A stretch of 64,000 nucleotides of DNA from NCBI GenBank assembly GCA_964035795.1, contig OZ038325.1:62001-126000 (forward strand), in the 5' to 3' direction. The DNA is from Pterobdella sp. o SKG-2022. Taxonomy: Eukaryota > Annelida > Clitellata > Hirudinida > Piscicolidae. A program made the translations under genes and the position numbers. Shown piece after piece: positions 53,401-64,000 of the stretch. The first letter of the stretch is position 1, and every line of letters begins with the position of its first letter. The notes under the pieces were generated by a model. That model saw nothing but the letters and a program-made list of their open reading frames with translations. It had not been told where the DNA came from and searched no databases.

Positions 53401-56400
53401 CTACCTGCAGTTGGAGAAAAAGAAGGTGAAGGAAGAAGGATGCAAGAATGACCTGAATTTGGAGGATGTGGCAGCCAAGGGTGTGTTGTTGAAAAGTAAT
53501 TATGAAAGCCTCTCCGAGATTGAGGATGATGAAGAAGATGATGAGCTTAGATCCAATGATGATAATGATGCTTCCAGGAAGAAGGATAAGAAGGAGGTTT
53601 CAAGTGATAAGGAGGATGCAAAGAAGAAGAAAAAGAAGGAAGAAACTAAGAAGAAGAAAGAGGATGAAAAAGATGATGTTAAACACAAGAAAGAAGAACC
53701 AAAAACAAAAAAAACAGCAAAAAAAGATTCAAAAATAGAGAGAGAAACTAGATCAAGGAAGAAAGAAAAGAAGAAGAGGAGAGAGAGTGAGACAAAAGGA
53801 GGCAGAGAAAAGAGGACAAGTGAAAAGCCAGCAAAAAGGATTTACAGGGCCAAGTCTGTGTCTCTTGAGCAAATCAGCAGTCCTGAAAAGGAATCTAGGT
53901 CAAAAAAGGATAAAAATAGAAGTAGATCCAAGCACAAATCTAGGTCGGGTAGGAAAAGCAGGTCAAGATCGAAGAGGAGTCGAGGCAGGAAAAGCAGTGA
54001 AAAAAAGTCAAAAAAGTTAGTGGTGTCATTCTTACTGTTGTAACTGATGTGATGTTATGCATCATACATATTAACACATGCATGGTGGATGTGATTATAA
54101 ATAACTCCAAAAAAACCCTGTGAAGTAGGGAGACTGCCAAGGGAAGTCTGCACCCTCCTGCCAAGCACCATAACGTCTCAGGTGGCTCTTTTGTGATGTC
54201 AACATTGAAGCATCATCACTCATGAATGATTCAAACACATCATTTACATCATCATCATTATCACAACAAAATCATCCCATCATGACTCTTTTCAAATGCA
54301 ACTCATCCTTCCTTCCAGTATTAAGCACCCAATTATGGATGGGAGATCTGCACAAGCACACAGACAAAGAAGCTTTCAAGAAGTTCCTTGCTAAACTTTA
54401 TAAACCTGTCCTTGTCGATGTATGTCTGTGCATGGGAATGTGTTAGTTTGCTTATTCAAATATGTTTAAATGTGACACCACAGCTTGTAGGAAAGCAATG
54501 TTGTGCTTATGTGACATATGCCAGTCGAAAGGAGGCATCTGAGGCGCTTGAGTACTTCAACCATTCCTCATTTGAGCACCACACTCTGCAGGTCAGTCTT
54601 GTTTCAATCACCACATCATATGGAGACTTGTATGACTGCTTGATGTGATGATGCTGATGATTTTTGTTCAAAGTCCTTTTGTATCAAATTAGCATGCAAC
54701 CAATATTTAAGCGTCGTGTAACATCACTACATTACACCACTCCACATCCACAACTACACCACTCCACATTCACATCCCACTTTCAGGTGAAATGGGCTGT
54801 AAACAGTGGCATCAAGCAGTCCAAGTTCAAACACCTCTTTGACGCCACTTTAGGAGTGACCTACATTCCCTGGAAACAACTACCAACCAACATGGAGTCC
54901 ATCCTGCATGGAGGTCAACTCGATGACGTCACCATGCCTCCTCTTCCTCCTCCTCTTCCTTCTGATGATGATGATGAAGTTGTGGTGAAGAAGAAGCGGA
55001 AGAAGAACGATGATGATGGTGGTGTGAAGAAGAAAGAAGAGGTGGTTGAAAAGGTGGATGAAGGGAGGGATCGGGGGAGAAAGAGGAGGAGGAGTGGGGA
55101 GGCAAAGAAGGGAGATGATGTGAGAGGTGGTGTAGATAGGGTGAAAGATAAGGGTGATGGGGTGAAAAATAAAGGTGATGGGGGCAGAAAAGATAAGGGT
55201 GAGGGGGGCAAGAAAGATAGGGGTGAGGGTAGCAGGAAGGATAAGGGTGAGGGGGGCAGGAAGGATGTGTTGTTTGTGGAAGCTGGAGAGGTTAGTAGTT
55301 CCACTGATTACCAACGTTGCAAGATAGAGGAAAATGATAAGAATGATAAAAAAACAAAAAGTTATGATGATGTTATTGAGGATAAATCGCCGAAAGATAC
55401 GATGGCAAACACAACAACAACTCTTAAGATGGTGAGTCATCATGGTGGTGATGATGATGATGTGTACTGTGTCGATGATGATGAGAGGGAGGGTGGTTTT
55501 GGAAAGGAGGTTGAGGTGAAAGAATGTGGTGATAGTGTTAGAATAAAAGAGGAAGGTGATGAGGGTAAGGTTGCAAATGATGATGGGGGTAAGGTTGAAA
55601 ATGCTGATGGGGGTGATGGTGCCAATGGTGGTGGTGGAGTTGAAGGTGTTGAAAGAGTTGGCAATAAACGAAAAAGGAGAGATGATGAAGAAGTCAAAGA
55701 GGTCAAAAAGAAGAATAAAGAAGAAAAAAGCAAGTTTAGTTTTCCCATTCCTCATAAAAATTCTCTGGGTCCAACATACAATGTTCAAGAAGAGGAAGAG
55801 GAAGAAGATGAAGTTGCTCCAGGAGATGATAATGATGTTGACAATAACAACAACGCAACGGAACCGGAAGCAGAAGAACAACCGGAAGTTGAAACGTTAA
55901 CTGAAACGCAGGAAGAAAATTCCAAATTAGAGAAGGGTAACAAAAAAACACCAAGTAGTGATAAGGTAATTTTAAAAGGTAAAATAAAATTTGGCGTGAT
56001 ATCAGCTTTCAGTGGTTGGAGCAACAAGAGATCCAACAACATCACCCCAACCAAACCTGCCTCCAGCAACATTGACAAAAACACCAACAGCACAAACATA
56101 AAAAGTCTATATGACTCATTGATGCAACGAATCAACTCAAAAACAAAACTACACAACAACAACAATGATGAGGTGGTTATGGCTTCCATTGAACCCATCG
56201 ACAACAACCAGACTCTCAACAATGTTGATCAACAATCTGAAGTTTATGACCCTTTCGAGAACTTTACTTCATCACCCAACAACAAAGATATCAAAAGTGA
56301 TGCAATGTTCGTTAATACAACAACAACCCAGTTTCTATACAACAACACTCTTCCCAACATCACAGTCAACAACAACGTCGCAACTAGATCAACAAACATC

Positions 56401-58518
56401 AACAACACTCCATTCCTTTTTCCTTCTGCAGCGGCAGTCATCAACAAACTGCCATACAACAACAACCAGTTTAACGTGCAACAACCCAATGCAACTTTTC
56501 CTCTTCCCAACTACAACACTTTTGTGTCCAACAACCTACAACAACACATCAACATGCAACAAGCTAACAACATACAGCTTAACACACCAGCTAACAACAT
56601 CAATGATTTGTTGAGAGCACCATTCAATCCACCACCACCTCCTCCAAAACTCCCACCACCAACACCACCCTTTTTTAAACAGCAAAACGTTACTAACAGT
56701 TACAACAACATTTCAACAACTACATCAACACCAACGACAAGTGTTTATGATACAAACAACAAAAGCTTCATGGTACCACCACCCCCATTCAATATGCCAC
56801 CAGCCTCCAATATCCCTTTTATCCCTCTATCCAACCCTTTTCTCAACCAGAGCTCTTCCACTTCCCTACCCATCAGAACCCAAATTTCTATCCCTCTTCT
56901 TTCAAACAACAATCCTCTCTTTCCCAAAAACAAGTTTCCCAGTAACAGCACACTGTTTTGCAACAACACAACATACCCAAGCAACAACAATAAAGCAGCA
57001 AAAATTCCTTTACTTCTTGATCCTGAAGATTCAAGTCAGAAAGTTTTCAACAATGAAGGGATGAAGAGGAAACCACTGTTACAGACACCTTTGATGGCCA
57101 CCAATCAGCCAACAACACTACAACAATCATCCAGCAACAACACATCAACACCATTACTCAACAAACAACCATCTCTGCTACAACCACCGCCCACCAACAA
57201 CAACCAAACAACTTCACTCCTAGCACCAGTGAAAAGTACCCACCCACAACAACCCCCACTGTCTACCCCTCTTGTGTCAACTCCTTCCAACGAATTTCTC
57301 AAACTCCTCAACTCTCCTGTATCTTTTGAGGCCCTCATGTCTCAGAAGATGGCCACCAATCAAGCTACCATGTCATCACCCTTCACCACAACACCTCTGC
57401 CTGTTTTGTCTCAACCACCACCAAACATCACCCGACTACCACCTCCTCCCTTACAACCAACTTCACTCACTTCTCTCTCCAAAGCTCTTTTGCAACACAC
57501 ACCACAACCTACAAATGCCACAGAACCTCAACGACCTTCTACACCACATGTTCTCTCACACCTCATTGCACCACCACCAACAAATCAACAACAACCAACA
57601 TCACACCCAACACATCCACCACCAAACCTTTTACAACCCCCATCATCACAACACCAATCAGCTCTTCAAACTGTACCATCAAGACACCAACACCCATCCC
57701 TTTTATCTCAACACCCACCACCTTCTCAACATCAAACACAACCTTCTCAACACTATCCACCGCCACAACACCACCCATCACCACAAAACCACCCACCATC
57801 TCAACACCAGCCACCATCTCAACACCAACCATCATCTCAACACCAACCACCACCACAAAACCACCCACCATCTCAACACCAACCACCACCTCTACATGAG
57901 CTATCACCACAAAACCAACCATCATCACAACCATTATTTTTACATCCTCCGTTGAGATCTCAACACCAATCACCACTTCAATGTCATCACCCACCACCAC
58001 AAAAAAAGCAAGATGGTTTGTTAGGATCTCAACCATTAACAGCACCGCATCTCAAAGGGATCCTACCCACCCCGCTGGTCCCTCCCACAACACCACCTTC
58101 TAGTGCTTCCAATCAAGTCATCTTCCCTCCTCCAATCAACCTGCACCATCCACCACCTCCATTAAATAAACTTCCTCCACCCAATAGAGCGCCATTTCAC
58201 ATGACACCACCCATCTTCAACCCACCCAATCGCTTCAATTCTGACAATCACCCCATTAGACCACGGTACGCACCTCGCATGCCTGTCAACCACCCACCAA
58301 ATAATATGAATGATGGCAGGAGAGGTGCTAGAAGAGGTCGTTACAATCCCCATAACAACAACTATGGCAATGGGGAAACCAAACGTCTTCCATTTAGACC
58401 ACCATTCACACCATCTCGATTCAACAGACCTCCCCCCAGAATGCCACCCCGTTTCAACAGACCACCCATGCCGGGTAACAGATTTAAGGTTGATAGAAGG
58501 GGGATGAATGACGCTTGA
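50440..58518 (+). CDS. SCAF8: SCAF4/SCAF8 homologue, complete
   Basis: Thirteen exons in phase: 50440-50478, 50598-50726, 50855-50955, 51011-51071, 51231-51348, 51504-51673, 51899-52267, 52466-52554, 52738-54015, 54129-54181, 54319-54419, 54484-54591, 54787-58518. The sum is 6348 bases, 2115 residues (human about 1150-1270). The N-terminus is a CTD-interaction domain (RPPISKAKM, YKHIVQLIERFI, GLYVMDSIMRQSRHQFG, KIVRVLNLWQKN, IIQPLLDMAA). A Lys/Glu/Ser-rich region ends in an RS-like stretch. The RRM follows (TQLWMGDLHKHTDKEAFKKF, CAYVTYASRKEASEAL, VKWAVNSGIK, LGVTYIPWKQL). A long Asn-, then Gln/Pro/His-rich tail ends in an Arg/Pro part (RFNRPPPRMPPRFNRPP). The family binds phosphorylated RNA polymerase II and controls polyadenylation site choice. 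The extra length is mostly low-complexity. Poly(A) signal at 58732. Confidence 0.96.
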
Positions 58519-59156
58519 TTGGGTGGTGGGTGTGGGTGGTTGTGGTGTGTGTGAGAGTTTGTGATGTATGTTTTGAAGTTCACTTTTCACATGTGTTTGT
58601 GTGTGTTTGATGTTCTATAATATTACCGACTTAGTCACTTTTTCATTTTAACCGTGTTGACAATTGTCTATGTGCTTTTGAAATTGATTATCGAAAATTG
58701 TATGCATAACTGACTAACTTATTTCACACTCAATAAAATTTATCTTTTCAGAAATTTCTTTGTGAAATCTTTTGAATTCTTAATAAAAATCTTCTCATCC
58801 GCATACTTAAATTATTTTTATTGCCACAACGGCACATCCCTGAAAAGTTCCATCAAAGGTAAAAGTAAAAAAACTAAAAAGTTTATGTCAAAATTGTAAT
58901 AAATGTAACTTAAATTACTGAATATGATCACTCGAAAAATACCTCAAAGTATCAATGTCGTTGGTAAGATTTCATTTGTTTTTTACAATTTTTTTGGACG
59001 GAAGTATAAACTTACTAAATTTTTCACAAAACGTCAACAGTAAACAGTGTAAAAGAAATCAAACAAAAAAAAAGTGAGTAATCGAAATATACACTAAAGT
59101 TTTGAAAAAAAATGATAACCTTGTTACTTCAACCAGACGAATGTTGTAAGTTCCAG
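58519..59156. other. SCAF 3' region and spacer
   Basis: AATAAA at 58732-58737 fits the SCAF end. The N-terminal exon of the next gene is expected here or further left in the spacer, but none was recognised. Confidence 0.5.
58732..58737 (+). terminator. Poly(A) signal of SCAF4/8
   Basis: AATAAA in cactcaataaaattt, 214 bases past the stop. Confidence 0.6.
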
Positions 59157-62100
59157 GTTGTTTTCGGAGTTTCCAAAAAAAAGTTTCAGACAGATGTGGT
59201 TGAAGATTTCCATGGGTGTCCCATCTTCAACACTGAAGCTGAAATGTCTGTTGTGTGGTTTTTGATGAGTTGTATAACTTAGCTCATCACCAATATGCCA
59301 TTCAATCTTGTCACCATTATAACATATTCATTAACTTTATAATAAAATTTATTATTTTGCATTTCACTAACCAACCCACACAGACCTATATCACTAACCA
59401 ACTCACACAGACCTATTTCACTAACCAACCCACACAGACTTATCTCACTAACCAACCCACACAGACCTTTTTCACTAACCAACCCACACAGACTTATCTT
59501 ACTAACCAATCCACACAGACTTATCTCACTAACCAACCCACACAGACCTATTTCACTAAACAACCCACACAGACTTATCTCACTAACCAACCCACACAGA
59601 CCTTTTTCATTAACCAACCCACACAGACCTTTTTCACTAACCAACCCACACAGACTTTTCTTACTAACCAACCCACACAGACTTATCTTACTAACCAACC
59701 CACACAGACCTATTTCACTAACCAACCCACACAGACTTATCTCACTAACCAACCCACACAGACCTTTTTCACTAACCAACCCACACAGACTTATCTCACT
59801 AACCAACCCACACAGACCTTTTTCATTAACCAACCCACACAGACCTTTTTCACTAACCAACCCACACAGACCTTTTTCATTAACCAACCCACACAGACTT
59901 ATCTTACTAACCAACCCACACAGACTTATCTCACTAACCAACCCACACAGACTTATCTTACTAACCAATCCACACAGACTTATCTCACTAACCAACCCAC
60001 ACAGACCTTTTTCACTAACCAACCCACACAGACTTATCTCACTAACCAACCCACACAGACCTATTTCACTAACCAACCCACACAGACTTATCTCACTAAC
60101 CAACCCACACAGACCTTTTTCACTAACCAACCCACACAGACTTATCTTACTAACCAACCCACACAGACTTATCTCACTAACCAACCCACACAGACCTTTT
60201 TCATTAACCAACCCACACAGACCTTTTTCACTAACCAACCCACACAGACTTATCTTACTAACCAACCCACACAGACTTATCTCACTAACCAACCCACACA
60301 GACTTATCTCACTAACCAACCCACACAGACCTTTTTCACTAACCAACCCACACAGACTTATCTCACTAACCAACCCACACAGACTTATCTCACTAACCAA
60401 CCCACACAGACCTTTTTCATTAACCAACCCACACAGACCTTTTTCACTAACCAACCCACACAGACTTATCTTACTAACCAACCCACACAGACTTATCTCA
60501 CTAACCAACCCACACAGACCTATTTCACTAACCAACCCACACAGACTTATCTCACTAACCAACCCACACAGACTTATCTCACTAACCAACCCACACAGAC
60601 TTATCTCACTAACCAACCCACACAGACTTATCTCACTAACCAACCCACACAGACTTATCTTACTAACCAACCCACACAGACTTATCTCACTAACCAACCC
60701 ACACAGACCTATTTCACTAACCAACCCACACAGACTTATCTCACTAACCAACCCACACAGACCTATTTCACTAACCAACCCACACAGACTTATCTCACTA
60801 ACCAACCCACACAGACCTTTTTCATTAACCAACCCACACAGACTTATCTTACTAACCAACCCACACAGACCTATCTCACTAACCAACCCACACAGACTTA
60901 TCTCACTAACCAACCCACACAGACTTATCTCACTAACCAACCCACACAGACTTATCTCACTAACCAACCCACACAGACTTATCTTACTAACCAACCCACA
61001 CAGACTTATCTCACTAACCAACCCACACAGACCTTTTTCATTAACCAACCCACACAGACCTTTTTCACTAACCAACCCACACAGACTTATCTTACTAACC
61101 AACCCACACAGACTTATCTCACTAACCAACCCACACAGACTTATCTCACTAACCAACCCACACAGACCTTTTTCACTAACCAACCCACACAGACCTTTTT
61201 CATTAACCAACCCACACAGACTTATCTTACTAACCAACCCACACAGACTTATCTCACTAACCAACCCACACAGACTTATCTTACTAACCAATCCACACAG
61301 ACTTATCTCACTAACCAACCCACACAGACCTATTTCACTAACCAACCCACACAGACCTTTTTCACTAACCAACCCACACAGACTTATCTCACTAACCAAC
61401 CCACACAGACCTATTTCACTAACCAACCCACACAGACTTATCTCACTAACCAACCCACACAGACCTTTTTCACTAACCAACCCACACAGACTTATCTTAC
61501 TAACCAACCCACACAGACTTATCTCACTAACCAACCCACACAGACCTTTTTCATTAACCAACCCACACAGACCTTTTTCACTAACCAACCCACACAGACT
61601 TATCTTACTAACCAACCCACACAGACTTATCTCACTAACCAACCCACACAGACTTATCTCACTAACCAACCCACACAGACCTTTTTCACTAACCAACCCA
61701 CACAGACTTATCTCACTAACCAACCCACACAGACTTATCTCACTAACCAACCCACACAGACCTTTTTCATTAACCAACCCACACAGACCTTTTTCACTAA
61801 CCAACCCACACAGACTTATCTTACTAACCAACCCACACAGACTTATCTCACTAACCAACCCACACAGACCTATTTCACTAACCAACCCACACAGACTTAT
61901 CTCACTAACCAACCCACACAGACTTATCTCACTAACCAACCCACACAGACTTATCTCACTAACCAACCCACACAGACTTATCTCACTAACCAACCCACAC
62001 AGACTTATCTTACTAACCAACCCACACAGACTTATCTCACTAACCAACCCACACAGACCTATTTCACTAACCAACCCACACAGACTTATCTCACTAACCA

Positions 62101-63955
62101 ACCCACACAGACCTATTTCACTAACCAACCCACACAGACTTATCTCACTAACCAACCCACACAGACCTTTTTCATTAACCAACCCACACAGACTTATCTT
62201 ACTAACCAACCCACACAGACCTATCTCACTAACCAACCCACACAGACTTATCTCACTAACCAACCCACACAGACTTATCTCACTAACCAACCCACACAGA
62301 CTTATCTCACTAACCAACCCACACAGACTTATCTTACTAACCAACCCACACAGACTTATCTCACTAACCAACCCACACAGACCTATTTCACTAACCAACC
62401 CACACAGACTTATCTCACTAACCAACCCACACAGACCTATTTCACTAACCAACCCACACAGACTTATCTCACTAACCAACCCACACAGACCTATTTCACT
62501 AACCAACCCACACAGACTTATCTTACTAACCAACCCACACAGACTTATCTTACTAACCAACCCACACAGACTTATCTCACTAACCAACCCACACAGACCT
62601 ATTTCACTAACCAACCCACACAGACTTATCTCACTAACCAACCCACACAGACCTTTTTCATTAACCAACCCACACAGACCTTTTTCATTAACCAACCCAC
62701 ACAGACCTTTTTCACTAACCAACCCACACAGACTTATCTTACTAACCAACCCACACAGACTTATCTCACTAACCAACCCACACAGACCTATTTCACTAAC
62801 CAACCCACACAGACTTATCTCACTAACCTACCCACACAGACCTTTTTCATTAACCAACCCACACAGACTTATCTTACTAACCAACCCACACAGACCTATC
62901 TCACTAACCAACCCACACAGACTTATCTCACTAACCAACCCACACAGACTTATCTTACTAACCAATCCACACAGACTTATCTCACTAACCAACCCACACA
63001 GACCTATTTCACTAACCAACCCACACAGACTTATCTCACTAACCAACCCACACAGACTTATCTCACTAACCAACCCACACAGACCTTTTTCACTAACCAA
63101 CCCACACAGACTTATCTCACTAACCAACCCACACAGACTTATCTCACTAACCAACTCACACAGACTTATCTCACTAACCAACCCACACAGACCTATCTCA
63201 CTAACCGACACAAACCTCAAGTTGAAGCTGGTGGAGAAAGTCACAAATGAGGTGCTGAGCAAAATGGTGGTATCATTATTGGATATTCCTTACACAAAGA
63301 GCGACTCATCATTTAATGTGGCCATGAAGAACAAGGGAGGGGATCTGGTGGCTGAGATTCATTTCAATGCTTATGTCTCTTCATTTGAGAGTGCAGGCTT
63401 GTGGAGTTTTAGTTTTTAAGTTGTTTTTATATTCAAATTTGCTCTTTTGCTGTGTAATTTAATGACTAGTGTACACAATCTTGTAGTTCTCAACACATTA
63501 GTTAAAAAATTAGCTTGTTAGTCGAGTCCATGGTAACACAAAACTGCCCTAAAAATTGGGACACACACACACACACAAACACACATCATTCAACCACAGT
63601 CCAACAAAGCTTGGATTCATCATTGAACAAGTCAACTTTGAGTTTGGGAATCTCGAAGTTGAAAGATAAGTTTGGACTTCTTAAGAGGAATGATTCTAAC
63701 CCTAATATGCTAAGAAGGTTGGTCAAGAAAAATGCATAGATGATGATGATGAGAGATGGATAAATAGATAGATAGAGGAACAAATACTTGGCAGGGCCAC
63801 AAACCCACGAGTGGTCTCAGGACTGGTGTCTGAAGAAAATGCTCTAAAAATTTCGTCATCATGCACTGACCTGTCCAACATCAAGTCCCCTTTTGGTGGT
63901 GTTGAAGAGGAGGATGAGGTGGGTGATGATAATGATTATGGTGGTTTGTGGACAG
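59157..63955 (+). CDS. RAB11FIP: Class I Rab11-FIP (FIP1/2/5-like), partial
   Basis: Exons 59157-59249, 63222-63390, 63600-63717 and 63795-63955 join in phase, and the gene runs off the right edge. The first gives the end of a C2 domain (VVFGVSKKKFQTDVVEDFHG, FNTEAEM), the second its last strands (LLDIPYTKSD, LVAEIHFNAYV). The third carries the motif that follows C2 in class I FIPs (LGISKLKDKFGLLKRN, compare FAKLKDKMKGRKN in FIP2). The fourth is Ser-rich and then acidic. The start of the C2 domain is missing upstream. The Rab11-binding coiled coil would be beyond base 64000. The family links Rab11 recycling endosomes to motors and membranes. The first intron, 3.97 kb, is almost all minisatellite. 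Confidence 0.82.
59366..63210. repeat. 27-bp minisatellite, about 142 copies
   Basis: The unit is ctaaccaacccacacagactt plus tatctca (27 bases; 9 codons). A handful of variants (cctttttca, cctatttca, tcttacta, ttcatta) give a readable copy order. Both strands stay open across the array because the unit is a multiple of three without stops. A block of about 1.04 kb (from about 59995) recurs from about 61345, 1350 bases (50 units) later, with the same variant order. Confidence 0.97.
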
Positions 63956-64000
63956 GTGTAATAATTGTATATATGATAATATAAATGCATCTCCATGATT

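Noticed and set aside
58800..59230. Minus-strand exons reading FSVEDGTPMEIFNH and DVPLWQ
   Set aside because: Plausible by splice signals, but the plus strand of the same DNA gives a C2-domain exon that joins in phase with the next Rab11-FIP exons.
59255..63250. 1331-codon plus and 1174-codon minus frames
   Set aside because: Any 27-base unit without a stop stays open; flanking exons of Rab11-FIP join in phase without it. Retention in mRNA was kept as a question, not a call.

Overview
The window is nuclear DNA of an animal: AT-rich, full of simple and tandem repeats, with genes cut into short exons by GT-AG introns that are often only 50-150 bases. Open reading frames alone miss most genes here, so I rebuilt them by reading short exons on both strands and requiring that splice phases add up. 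The gene set (fused PAPS synthase, FUT8, RGP1, SCAF4/8, NUPR, a class III POU factor, a Rab11-FIP) is metazoan. A divergent TALE homeobox gene and the repeat-rich style would suit a spiralian such as an annelid or mollusc, but that placement is inference.

Left third (1-17.5 kb): PAPSS (minus, runs off the left edge), EIF1AD (minus, complete, about 1.1 kb), a GLRX2-like glutaredoxin (plus) whose second recognised intron holds a 3.7-kb minisatellite of 23-bp units and a non-LTR fragment, an unrecognised zinc-finger gene (minus) converging on it, and a class III POU gene (minus) with very long polyasparagine tracts and a TATA box.

Middle (17.5-36 kb): about 5 kb of GTGGT, ATCC and GGAT repeats with two orphan exons, then a 7.5-kb minus-strand gene of at least 17 exons, nearly all of class 1-1, that I cannot match to a family. 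Next come a dead non-LTR element, a 200-base run of N, and the 5' part of a type II membrane glycosyltransferase-like gene.

Right half (36-64 kb): NUPR (plus), FUT8 (plus, 7.8 kb, with a non-LTR element inside an intron and one catalytic exon apparently absent), RGP1 (minus, complete, 9 exons), an intronless TALE homeobox gene with a TATA box, SCAF4/8 (plus, complete, 13 exons, 2115 residues), and the start of a class I Rab11-FIP (plus, runs off the right edge) whose first intron holds a 3.85-kb minisatellite of 27-bp units.

The genes do not form a pathway. They are ordinary housekeeping, Golgi/trafficking and transcription genes set in a repeat-rich background. The most unusual things are the unrecognised class 1-1 exon gene, the missing FUT8 exon, the polyasparagine POU protein, the CxxS glutaredoxin, and the frequent placing of CA/TG repeats directly at splice sites.
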